A DNA stretch of 64,000 nt from Strobilurus pachycystidiatus. Lineage: Eukaryota > Basidiomycota > Agaricomycetes > Agaricales > Physalacriaceae. Shown here one piece after another: positions 36,289-47,471 of this stretch. Every line of letters begins with the position of its first letter. Position 1 is the stretch's first letter. Below the pieces are notes generated by a model. That model saw only the letters and a program-made list of their open reading frames with translations. It did no database searches and was not told the origin of the DNA. The stretch covers positions 421,218 to 485,217 of the forward strand of contig JAHLMK010000025.1 of NCBI GenBank assembly GCA_019915135.1. Direction: 5' to 3'. The position numbers and the translations under genes are program-made.

Positions 36289-38199
36289 GTCCCGCTAACG
36301 TCGCTCGTCGTCGCCTGGTTTCGTCTGCTCGCTGTGTGGTCGGTGGGCTGCTCTGCGCTGGTCGTCTTTTTTTCCTGCGTCCTCGTCGCTGGTCGCACGG
36401 GTGGGCGGGCGTGCGGGGAGGGAGGAAGGATCGATGGGAGGAGCGGGTTGATAACGGAGAGAGTGACGCTGGGTGTGGTTGATGCTATGGCCACCCAGCC
36501 CAATTCGGCACGCCTCGGATGCCCCGCGTGGGAATCGCTCCCGCTTTTGGGTGATGGGCCCCGTTGATCGATGGGCGACATAACGCTGCCCCTGCTCATC
36601 ACTTCCCCGCCCTCCGCGCACTTCAGACCGCCGCTCCGCAGTGTGGCGCACGAGAAATGCCGCTGTCGATGATTCCGGTCGAAGTCTGAGTCCTCCGGTG
36701 CTGATCCGGCGTTCCGTCGCCTCCGTCGCCGTCGCATCCCTTGTCTTGCACCTTGCTTTCTTTTGTCAGATCCTTATCGACTCGAGTCACATCAGCTCTG
36801 CCCGATATCTACCCGGGACGCGCACGAGGTGGACCCACAAGGCCAATGACCAGACCCACATGACCGCCGTTCTCTTCTCGCCGCTTTCTTTCGCCCTCCA
36901 ACTTCGAACTGAACCCCCACATCCATCACCGCCAGGGTCTCGGCCTTGACGCGGGTATATTTGCATTTGGCGCAATGTTGATTTCGCTATTCTTGACTAT
37001 ATACTGCTCCAAGTATAACCGCCAACGGCTGTTTCTAATTCTCTCACAGGGTCTACCCGCCACCTATACAGTACCTCGACTATCGTGTCCCGTTGATGAT
37101 CCGTCCCAAGTATCCCCACCTGACTGTCCGATGATAACTGCGCAGGAGCCTTACAATAGGTCAGCGTTCCTTCTTCCTTATGAGAAACATAGATCCTGAC
37201 TCCCCACTTCCAGTTAATCAGAATCATTGTATTCTGCTCTAATGGCACCAACGTACTCGTACGACTTGCCCAATTCTTGATTCCTGTCTTCCTCGTGCAT
37301 AGCGGAAGTTCGATTCGATGGCCGAAAAATTTGCTCGTCGTTAAGCGCAATCCGACGCGAACAACACCGTCAACCGTCAACGCCTCACAGCTCAACACCC
37401 TTCAACTGGCTAGACCATTTCTCTTAGCAAATCGCGGCTGATCGCCAAGATGAGTTCACAAGTTGATCTCTTGAACGGTCCGCCCCAATCTGCGAAGCAT
37501 GCTCCCATACCAAACATGACTTCATCCCTCGGTCTTTGAGACGTCGCTCTGAATCGACTTTGCAGTTGGCGTCGGTCGAAAGTCGAGTTGGCTATGGAGC
37601 TAGACGTTGATGGTCACTGTAGGCTCCGCCTTCATACGGCTAGTACTACGCCTCGCGTAGAACGCCGTAAGCATTGCCGCACCACGCAGTTGCTCCTCCT
37701 AGGCTCTCACAAACCTCCGACGTCCAGAGCATCACGACTGATCGCCTGTGTATAGTGCTAGTAAAGTACGAGTCCATCTGCGGCACAGGTGTCCTCAATA
37801 ATAAGGTGCGAGGCCATTCTTCCTGTATCCCTCTGCTTCGCAAGCTCATGGATTGCGACTAGTCCGTAAGGTTGTCGCATTGTTCATGAAAGATCACGTG
37901 GAGGCTGTGCATAACTTGAAAGTTGAAGTGACGGATCGTCCCTCTCTTATCCTTTTCTTCTCTACCGGTCGAGAAAGCACTGAAATTCGCACTCGCATGT
38001 CGGCGCCCACTTATCTCCTGCGCTGTGGCCAAGCGTCTTATGCCCGCCTCCACATGCATCACCATAAATCCAGCTCTACCGTTTTGTGGCGCGATGTCCG
38101 TGAGTTCATCCTCAAGGCATTCTCTTTTCATAACTTGATTGTCCGCTTCCGCGCACATTAGGAGCATTACTATCATAACACGATCGTCAAATGGGCGGC
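36289..38199. other. 1.9 kb without a firm gene
   Basis: 36289-36700 is the GC-rich 5' region of PP1. A 133-codon minus frame at 36997-37398 looks protein-like in parts (NWASRTSTLVPLEQNTMILI; WKWGVRIYVSHKEEG) but has no ATG and no splice partners, so I do not call it. 37860-38161 has an open plus frame without family match. Confidence 0.45.
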
Positions 38200-38624
38200 A
38201 AGCCCTACAGTTTCCCTATGGAGTACTGTAGGTGTCGTAACCATCGAGCAGGCGCGCCCTCTCAGCTCGACGACTAGAACCTCGCGTTCTGTGTCTCCAC
38301 CGTGATTTCGCACCATCCTGAAATTCTCACGCCCCAAGACGTACTCGTCCGTCGTAGGAACGCCTCTGTGCGTCACGTATATATCGAATCGCGTCCGCTC
38401 CGGTCGACGACGCCGACATCGGTTTTGTGGCCCAACCGCCCTCCACTATTCCTCCCGGCATTCCATCCCTTCAATCAAGCCGTTTCAGCGACCGACCGGC
38501 GCCATGTGCGAATGTGTGCATCTGTCCCCACACAGGGTCAAAGTCGTGCACAGGTCCCAGTCGTTGGAACGACTTCGATTCTGCTCTCGTCTCAGTATCC
38601 CTTCCCTAATCTTGCACGATCTAA
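38200..38624 (+). repeat. 5'-flank repeat, copy 2
   Basis: Upstream of copy beta. Highly similar to 40190-40592 and more distantly to 29030-29400. Carries the reverse-strand peptide EVLVVELRGRACSMVTT and the forward RIASAPVDDADI...CPHTGSKSCTG. Confidence 0.75.
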
Positions 38625-40050
38625 ATGCACGACATCTCTCTCGTCAAGCCGACTTTCGTGAACCATGGACAGGAGGATCTGCGCGCGGACCTCATACAAT
38701 ACCTCAACGTCGCCCTGGTCATCGTCGAAATGACTGATAGCACGATGCTACAGTACGGGCTTGCAGACAAATGCCGGTCCATCATGCGGGAGGTTCGAGC
38801 TGAGAGCTCAGTGCGTGAATGTTCTGCCCTTGCTCCAGTCACTTAGTCCGTTAGCTTGTCCGGCTCGAGCAGACCGCATCTTTGGTAAACGTGATACTTC
38901 GCGTTCTCCAGTACCTGATCTCCGTTCCCCGAATACGTCGCCATGAATACGATCTCACGCCTAAGTTCGGACACCCTGACTGGAACAAAGAATACGAAAG
39001 CGTGTTGTTCCTTCAGTACAACCATGACAGGTCTGTTCTTTTGGCACTCTTTGAGTAGTGATGAACCAGTATACAGGCCGATGCCTTCAGGCTTGTCCTT
39101 ACGAGTCAGCCTCGACTGTGACATGGATCCAATGTGGAAAGAGGCCACATCATGCTACTTCCTGTCACGTATGGATCAGAACTTTCCATTGGAGGAGACA
39201 ATCCACGTCGTGAGCCGCGTGGTTCTCCTACGCTTCAGTAGAATGAATGCACAGATGTCTGCGCTATCAACGGCTCTCCCGGGCTTCTTGGGCGTGGTCA
39301 GTGCTAAGCGGGGCATAGGATTGGAAATGGACACGCTGCTTCTTGGACTCGAGCTGGCCGAAAGCGTCTCGAAGACTATCCCCGCGATAGGTTCACTTGT
39401 TGAGGGAGCGTGTGGGACTATACGGAAGATTTTATCAGCGGCGGAGGTTTGTCTCGGTGGTCGCCGTTGATGCTTTACTGATATGTCAATGCACAAGCGA
39501 GCACGGGCTTGTCAAGATGCCTGTTACGAGCTAGTGGAACACACCATGCGGCTGTCTTTGACCGTTTTCAGAAATATAGCAGCCAGCGGGTCTAATTATA
39601 GACCGGATGATAAGCTCTATCGTCTACTGCTGTAGGACCTCAATTGTTCATCACGTGAAACCCATCTTACGATCTACTAGCACTCTGTCAACAGTAGATG
39701 TTGAACTGACGAAGTTATGCAACATCAAGCGATACAAACACATTCTCAGGATTTCGCGGGCCGAGACCAGATTAACAAAGCTTCGAGAGACTCTCAGTGA
39801 AGCTTACACGGTGTTCGGTGTATGTATTCCTTTTTGTCTCCTCACTGTGATTCTTATAGCCTTGAAGATTGACAGTCACATGTCCGCAGCACGACTCCTT
39901 GAAGATCTACAGCGATCGCAGAACCTAATGCTGAGCAGTCTTCATCGACTGGAAGTTAGTCAATTGTTGGCACACTCAAAGCTTGACATAGTCCTTAAGG
40001 TAGGTCTTAACAGTGCAGTGTTCAAAATTCACGTTGATCTCCGGTCATAG
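38625..40050 (+). CDS. NLR/STAND N-terminal-like domain protein, copy beta
   Basis: ATG 38625. I can follow all exons: DLRADLIQYLNVALVIVEMT; a 44-nt intron; LVRLEQTASLVNVILRVLQY...YESVLFLQYNHD; a 46-nt intron; SLRVSLDCDMDPMWKEA..., VLLRFSRMNAQMSAL, DTLLLGLELAESVSKTIP, EGACGTIRKILSAAE; then ACQDACYELVEHTMRLSLTV, STVDVELTKLCNIKR, LRETLSEAYTVFG, and SHMSAARLLEDLQRSQNLML. All joins keep frame, and intron positions match copy alpha. The helical C-terminal part resembles the MLKL_NTD-like domain of fungal NLR proteins. As in alpha there is no NACHT or kinase module. The stand-alone domain might serve as an adaptor or decoy, or be a relic. Confidence 0.7.
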
Positions 40051-40189
40051 TCAGTGACAACCCCATTGCAGGCCCGCAGTATGGATGAAGTTCCAATAAA
40101 TATTTTAGCAGTGGATTGACAGACGGATTAGACAGCTATGACATTTTCTGTAGCACTAAAAATTCAATACAAACTCTGTAGTGGGACGT

Positions 40190-40592
40190 TTGGGTGTAGA
40201 AAGCGAATGTCGTAACCATCGGGCAGGCGCGCCCTCTTAGCTCGACGACGAGAACCTCGCAATCTGTGGCTCCACCGCTATCTGGCACCATCCCGTGCCT
40301 CAAGACGTACTCGTCCGTCGTAGGTGCGCCGCTGCTCGTCACGTACTATCGAATCGCGTCCACTCCAGTTGACGATGCCGACATCGTGTTTTGTGGCTCA
40401 ACGCCCCGGGGGCATTCTTCCCGGCATTCCATCCCTTCCATCAAACGTTCCCATCGACCGTCATGTGCCAATGTGTGCCTCTGTCCCCACACAGGGTCGA
40501 AGTCGTGCACAGGTCTGATTCGTGAGAACAGCAGCGGTCTTTTCGATTCTGCTCTCCTCTGGGTATCCTTTCGCCAATCTTGCACGGTATAA
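40190..40592 (+). repeat. 5'-flank repeat, copy 3
   Basis: Upstream of gamma, 1,968 bp after the matching copy upstream of beta. Together they define a tandem duplication of flank plus gene start. Confidence 0.75.
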
Positions 40593-41030
40593 ATGCCCGA
40601 CATCTCTCTCGTCAAGCCGACTGTCGTGAACCATGGACAGGAGGATCTGCGCGCGGACCTCATACAATACCTCAATGTCGCCCTCGTCATCGTCGAAATG
40701 ACTGATAGTACGAGGCTACAGTATGAGCTTGCAGAGAAATGCCGGTCTATGATGCGAGATGTCCAAGGAGAGACCTCAGTGCGTGAACGATCTGCCCCAT
40801 CTGCCAGTCACTTAGTCCTTTAGATTGTCCGGCTCGAGCATATTGCATCCGTGGTTAACGTGGTACTTCGCATACTCGAATACCTCATTTCCGTTCCCAG
40901 AATACGTCGCAATGAAATCGATCTCGCGCCTTCCATTGGACACCCTGACTGGGGCAAGGAATACGAGGTCGTGTTGTTCCTTGATTACCACGACGACAGG
41001 TCTGTCCTCATTGCACTAGCTGTGTAACAT
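40593..41030 (+). pseudogene. NLR/STAND N-terminal-like gene, truncated copy gamma
   Basis: Begins at an ATG with DLRADLIQYLNVALVIVEMT as in beta, keeps intron 1 (45 nt) and exon 2 (IVRLEHIASVVNVVLRILEY; HPDWGKEYEVVLFLDYHDD) with its donor at about 41000. It then diverges completely, so exons 3-7 are missing. Translation past the donor stops within a few codons. The break is followed by AT-rich DNA and minisatellites. Confidence 0.75.
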
Positions 41031-41315
41031 TTACCCTGCCTCAGATACTACGGAGTAAAAAAAATAAAAAATACAGACAAAGTTTGAGAGAGAAAGTTGT
41101 AGATATAGGGTATATATACTACTCCTCAAAATATCAGACAATATAATTATACTTTGACGGAGATACGAAGGATTCTTTATGTGGCGCACGATCATCTTGC
41201 GATCACAAACCTCGGGCTCCTACTGCTTGAAACACGTCGCGCAGGCCATTTTATCCTTGAACCATGCCTGGGAACTGACGCTTGACAATATTCGGTGTTA
41301 TCTTGGTGAAGCCTT
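41031..41315. other. AT-rich spacer
   Basis: Runs of A and TATA-like sequence, no gene. It separates truncated copy gamma from the minisatellite block. Confidence 0.5.
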
Positions 41316-41780
41316 GTCAGCTCTCGTTCGCGTTCGTCAGCTCTCGTTCGCGCTCGTCAGCTCTCGTTCGCGTTCGTCAGCTCTCGTCCGTGTTCGTTAG
41401 CAGTCGTCCGTTCTCGTTGGCTCTCGTTTGTCCTGGTTCAAACTTAGGGTTCAAACTTGTTTGTTCGCATCCATGCCAGCCATTCTTGCAGTCACCTCAA
41501 TTGAGGAGCGCTGCAGTCATAGGACATAGCAGACTCAGGACCAGAAGCGCAGGTGGAGGGAGTTGCCCGCCCTCGTTGGCCGTCGTTGGGTCTCGTTTGT
41601 GTTCGTTAACTCCCGTTCGCGTCCGTTGGCTCTCGTTCGCCTTCGTTAGCTCTCGTTCGTCCTGGTTCCCACTTGTTTGTATGCGTTCACGCTGGCCGTC
41701 CTTGGAGTCACCTCAATTGAGAAGGGCTGCATTCATGACGCATAGCAGATTGAGGACGGAAGCGGGGGAGTGAAGGTGGA
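41316..41780 (+). repeat. 20-bp minisatellite in a duplicated ~250-bp block
   Basis: At least five 20-bp units (GTCAGCTCTCGTTCGCGTTC) in register from 41316, decaying to the right. The block from about 41400-41560, including GTCACCTCAATTGAG, recurs at 41600-41780. Confidence 0.8.
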
Positions 41781-41914
41781 AGGAGAGGAATACCTGTTCA
41801 TGTTTGCTCACCCCCGTTGGACCTATCCCTCTTGAAACGGAAGTGGAGGGCTATCTAGCTACGCTCCGCACCATGGGGCATGATGTTACATGGCGTACGA
41901 GCATTTATTTTGCT

Positions 41915-42245
41915 ATTTTCGGCAAAAGTTCCGCCCAACTTTCTACGCTGAGGCATTTTCGGCACTTTGTCCTGCCCAAATTTCTACGCTGAGTCATTTT
42001 CGGCACTCTCTGTCGCCCAATTTTCTACGCTGAGGCATTTTCGGCAATCTCTGTCGCCCGATTTTCTACGCTGAGGCATTTTCGGCAATCTCTGTCGCCC
42101 GATTTTATACGCTGAGGCATTTTCGGCAATCTCTGTCGCCCGATTTTCTACGCTGAGGCATTTTCGGCAATCTCTGTCGCCCGATTTTATACGCTGAAGG
42201 ATTTTCGGCAATCTGTGTCGCCCGATTTTATAGGCTGAGAGATTT
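41915..42245 (+). repeat. 41-bp tandem repeat, ~8 units
   Basis: Unit CTACGCTGAGGCATTTTCGG + CAATCTCTGTCGCCCGATTTT (41 bp). Outer copies are more diverged than inner ones, as expected for unequal exchange. It ends 75 bp beyond the stop of the minus-strand gene at 42320 and may lie in its 3' UTR or terminator region. Not coding. Confidence 0.9.
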
Positions 42246-42319
42246 GTCACAATTGAATCACACAGTATTCAATCATCCACATTTTAACATTCAAAGACTT
42301 CACCAACTGTAATACACCT

Positions 42320-45300
42320 CTAGCTTACTTCCTCCATATCGTCATCTTCCTCGTCATCATCATCTTCCTCCGCTTCATCATCAATCAACTCGCGACCTGC
42401 CTTCTTGTCGCCTTCCTCATCTTCCTCTTCCTCGTCGTCACTTCCATCCTCGTCATCATCTTCCTCGTCGTCATCTGTGGCCTCCATGCCTCCACCTTCC
42501 TTGTCCTCGTCAACCTCATACTCTGATGTATCCTGCTCGCCTTCACCTACTTGACCGCGTTCCAAATCGGCGCTCTGAAGTACAATTAGAAATAGTATCA
42601 AGTCTCAAAAAAGGAATACTCACAACTTCACGACTCAAAGTGCTCCGTTCAACGTTTGCAACCATCTGAAAGATATTAAGCATGTATATCAATGTTTAAA
42701 GCCAAAATGTACCGTTTCCGATGAGGACTGACTCGCTTCAATACTTGGTACGGCGCGTGCCCTCTCCGTACGAACTCTTTCTGCGAAACTGTTAAAGTAC
42801 GCCGTTGCGTCAGAGGGCAGGGCGGAGGTGCGTTGAAGTACAGCAACGTCAAGATGTTGTTCCGCCCACGCCAGGTCGTAGTTCATGACATCTGTATCCG
42901 GATTGCGTAAAAGTCCGCACCGCCGTGCAAAGGTCAGATAAATTGCCTGAGTACAATGTGTCAGATAGCGGAGCAGACGTTGACAACCAGCATGTACCTT
43001 TACCAACTGCGCACGAGCGCCAGTAATTTCCTCGGGCAAGACGTTGTTCGGAGGAATTTGCAGAGTTGGCGCATTAAGAAGACGGTCTATACCGCTGATG
43101 AAACCTGAGAACTCGGTACGTTCCCTACGCTCTTCCCCTTGCTGACGAGCCTCGGCTTCGGTAATGGAGAGGAACTCGGCGGCCGGCTGGTACGTGAAGC
43201 CATCCCACGCCGCAGCATAGGTGGTATCGTACTCCGTCTCGTCAGGTGAGCACGCAAGGAGGATGCGCTGGCAGAGCTCTGATATGAGCGGCTGAGTACG
43301 GACACGACGGAGGAATGGAAGCCAAGCCATAACGGAAAGGATCTCCTCGACACAAGTGTCCTCCTGGCGTGAGCGAGGTGTGGAAGAGTGGGATGCAAAG
43401 AGATACCACTGTGAGCCAGAAGACTCCAGCATGGCGCGGATGTCGATGTAAAGGTCATAGGCAGCCTCGCAGTCCAGAGTCCGGCGGATAGCGTCAAAGT
43501 CATCCACAAGGAGTTCAAAGTCGTGAGTGGCGTTATAATGCGCCTCAACGAACGGCACCATGTGCAAGTGCACGAGTCTTTTGACGGCGTCCAGAAGTTT
43601 CTGAAAGACGTCATGGGAAAAGTTGTAGAGCGCAGGAATGTGCTGAGGCATAGGATAGTCGGTATCCTTGGCCAATAGTTCGGTCAACTCGGCCCATCCG
43701 CGCTGCTGGGACTCAATATAGATTGTGGCCAACTGGGCGCGCAGCTGCGCCCTATTGGTACCAGGATTTTGCAGACACACAGTATTCATGGCGAGCGTCC
43801 ATTCTGGTCCTGAACGTTTCGTCAGGGCCTTGAACTCGACCAGACTCGGAAGCTGAACAAATAAGTAAGACGGTGAAGTTGACAAGAAAATAAGAGAAAA
43901 CTTACAATCTTATTGGCCAGTCTCCAGACGGCAGCACCCTTCTTACAACCTGCCGGCCCAAACAGACCAACGAGCGTTCCCATGAAACCCTCTGTCATAG
44001 GAAAAACGGGTGTCCCAAGTTGGAGAATGTTGGAAGTCTTGGAACGAGTGACGAGGGGAGTTTTGTAGGCATAGAATATCGTCTTGGGAAGGTCGGCAAT
44101 GAATGATGAGATGGGGACAACGTCAGGCTTCTTCTTCTGTAGTTGGGTCTCCAACGCCTGCATCATATCATCAAACGCAGTGATGAGGCGGGCTGACCAA
44201 TCGGCTGCCGTGGACGAGCCATGCTTGGCGCCAAACTCCAGGGAGAAGTGGGGCAGGAGGTTCGTGGTGAAGACTTTATCAAGCGCAGCAAGAACGGGAG
44301 TGGGAGGAATGGGACTCGATGATTGGAACAAGAATTCAGACCAAAGGTCGTCAACAAGATGGTGGCGCTCCTGATTTGTCATAGCGTGATAGTCCTCGAT
44401 GGATGGTGCGCCTCGCAGAACCTCAGAGGCTAGAAGCTGCGCATAGGTCAATGATGTGATGATGACCGGCGCCAACAGCTATAAAAAAAGTGTATGAGTC
44501 TCGACGTATGTGATGAAGAGGAAGACCATCCATACCTCGCCCGTATGGAGTGCCGTTTGTTCCATTGCCTTCTCCGCAGACCATTTGGATCGGCCTTGTT
44601 TCCCACTGAAGAGGGGATAGCGCGCCAAGGGAGCGAGTGCGTAGATTAGGGGAGGATTGTTGTAGATATTGCGAGCCATAGATCCCGCTGTATTGCCAAT
44701 CATTTGGGAGAACGCAACATTGAGCTGACTGCACAAGGCGGGGGTGGGGCCATCACCAATCGCAACGGCCTGTACGGCGGAAAGAACGTGGCGCATTTTA
44801 TCGCTATGGGTCTCGTTGATGGTGAGCAAACGACGGTTCGAGGCGGCAGTGGCAAAAATCTCGGGTCCCATCCCAGAGGCTCGTACAGCGCCTAAGGCCA
44901 ACAAGTGATTAGGGGGGGAATAATTCACAAGTGGGTTTACAACGCACCATAGTCAATAAATCGGACCACCCAAGTCGACTTGTCATCCAACTCCTGCCGA
45001 TAGAAATCGCGCTGCTCTATGAGCTTCGTATGCGACGGCGTGTTCCAGTCACTCGTCTTGAGCAGCTCTTGGATGTCGGCGAGCTTTTTCTTGAGATCCG
45101 GAATGACTCGCTCACGTGTGAGGGCATAGCGATGAAGACCGTTGAGAAGGATCATCTTGATGCGCTCGAATAAGTCGGTGGGAGTACGGAATCCGGCTTT
45201 CTGGAGCTTCCCATTCATCACGGTCGTAAGGGTAGAAAGATCGATGTCGCCGCGCTGGATGGCCGCCGTCACGGCGTTCTCTAGATAATGATTGAAAATA

Positions 45301-47247
45301 TTTGCCCCGTGGTTCGTGTTGTCCCACATAAGGTCTCGGTTCGTGTTCTGTACACCGCGACTGTTGTACTTCTTGATGACCCAGTATACCTGAGTGTTCT
45401 CGATGGGCTCGGAGGGATCGTTCCCCATGTGAACCAGAGCGTAGCCAAGCGTATACTTGTTGAGCTCGTCGGAGTAAAGTTTCCACTTGGATTCAGGCTG
45501 GTTCGCCAGGAGCTCTTGCTTGGCGCTGAGCATCTCCATCTACGAAGGGTCAGATTGTGCTCTATAGAATCGATTCGACAAGCTTACAGCGTCCTCAAAC
45601 TCCATATCTGCAATCTTGATAGTCTTCTCAACTTTCGCTTCCAACGTCTAGATTTCAAACACCAAGTTGTCAATATCAGCAAGCGTGTCGTGCAAAGCGC
45701 TCGTACCCTTTTCTTGCCACTTGGCCTTTGGGTGTCCTCAGTCTTGGCATTAGCGCTAACAGAGCCGCGAGGGTTCACAGCCTATGACGGCCATAGTCGT
45801 ATATAAGTGCCATATTAAAAACATATACTCGTGTGGCGTACCGGTTGCTTTGCTTTTTTGAGAAGAGACGGGTTGGCGGGGGTCTCGTCCTTGTGAGAGT
45901 CAGAGGAGAGAAGAGAATCAGACACAGACGACGACGTACCTCATCCGTAGAAGGCTCCGCGGCAACAGACGTCTTGCCAGTGCGCTCAGTCTCCTTGTCG
46001 GCTTGTTTTTTCTTCTTTGGGGGCGGCGCCTTGGTCGTAGCATCATCGTCATCGGTTTCCTTTGATCACATAGCTCAGCGTGAGACAGTCGTCATTGATA
46101 GATCACATACGTCTTCGGAAGATGGGTTGGGCGCTGCACGTTTCTTTCCATCGGCTTTCTTGTTACCCGTCTGTGGATTGACAATAACGAATAGAGCACT
46201 TTGACAAGGCGTCGATACTCACCTTTTCAGAGACGTCCTGACGCTGTTTGGCCTTTGTACTCTGCCAATATGTCAGTGTGAATACATCCATGCCATACTC
46301 ACACACCTTTTTCCTGGGCTCTGGTGCACGCGTGGGCGTCGAAGTCGTCTCAGCAGGATTCTTGGCCGCCTTTTTCACCGGCGCAGCAGGCAGTCCCGAG
46401 GCCGCAATTGTGGCGGGGGTCTTGGGCTGCACGTTTGTTTTATGCGTCGCCTGAATGGCGATACATAAGGGTCTTGTGACAATATGCAAAGTCAAAGCTC
46501 ACTCCTCGGTTCTCTCTGGTTGCAATGGGTCGCAATCCACTACCGTTCACAGCCTCGTCGTTGGATGAGATTTCCATCTCGAGCCGATAGGTAGGTTTCT
46601 GCTTACAGTCAGTCAAAGTCGCAAGAACTGTGTGACTACACACCTTTGGGGGCGCTGAACGTGTATCCTCTCCCGACTCATCCTCGTTGCTCTGAAAGGT
46701 AGCTATCAGATCAAGCGTCCAGGAATATTATCTTGAAGACACACCTTTCGCTTGTGGATACGACGCTTGTTAGCTGTCGGCTCAACTTCTTCGTCCGAGT
46801 TTTGGGCGACCTAGAAAATTGTCAGATTTCGGCCGCCTAGTGGGCAAAGTCAGACTGTGACCTTGCTCTTCCTCCGCTTCGGCACCGGCTCATTGTCATC
46901 GCTATCGTTGACAGTAGACTTGGACTTGATCGACTTTTTGGACGTAGCCCGGGATGGATTCCCAGCCTACGCTCTTGTTAGACATCGACCACTCGGTGGG
47001 TGGAATCGGACCCACCTGAGGCTGAACTGTCGGCTCAACATCCGAGTCCTCATTTCCCTTGCACGGCGTCAGTAGGAAGATGAGTTTCCATTGATACATG
47101 GACGTACTCGTACGCGTCTTCTTCCACGCATGCTTGTGGTGTTGTGTTCGTTCGACGGTTTCTAGATGAAAATCAGATTTGGTGAACCTAGAGGTCAAAA
47201 TCCAAATGTACCTCGTTGTCGCCCGGTTTCTTTGAACGAGAACTCAT
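42320..47247 (-). CDS. large unknown protein with microexon N-terminus and acidic tail, ~1,300 aa
   Basis: ATG 47247 (MSSRSKKPGDNE). I can trace at least 13 N-terminal exons of 36-144 nt, every one a multiple of three and every intron phase 0 (for example 47247-47212, 47161-47108, 47057-47016). They encode ~315 residues rich in Lys, Arg, Glu, Asp, Ser and Pro with repeated NLS-like patches (PKRRKSK, KRRIHKRK, PPPKKKKQADK). Then come larger exons with folded-looking sequence: WKLYSDELNKYTLGYALVH; VRASGMGPEIFATAASN; YHAMTNQERHHLVDDLW; EFKALTKRSGPEWTLAM; AWAEQHLDVAVLQR. The last exon is ~84 residues, about two thirds Asp/Glu. I recognise no domain. It stands 224 bp downstream of the other giant gene, same strand, so they may be co-regulated. 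Basic N-terminus and acidic C-terminus suggest a nuclear, chromatin-linked protein; this is inference. Confidence 0.7.
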
Positions 47248-47471
47248 AGCAGAACGACGAGGGAGGAATGGGTACTTGCCATGGCCAGAGGGTTCCTTAT
47301 ATACCTTTTTTTGCGACGCTATCTCGGTTAAACAAAACGATTGTAATTCGAAATACATCTCTTATCTACACTACACCAAAAGCGTCATATATCCATGCGT
47401 ATCCACACTGGTACAGCTTATCAGTATATGGCTCTGCAATTTTACGGCCGAGAACTTACCAAGCACTGTTT

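Noticed and set aside
36997..37398. 133-codon minus-strand frame
   Set aside because: Protein-like in places but without ATG, introns or a family match; left as unannotated.
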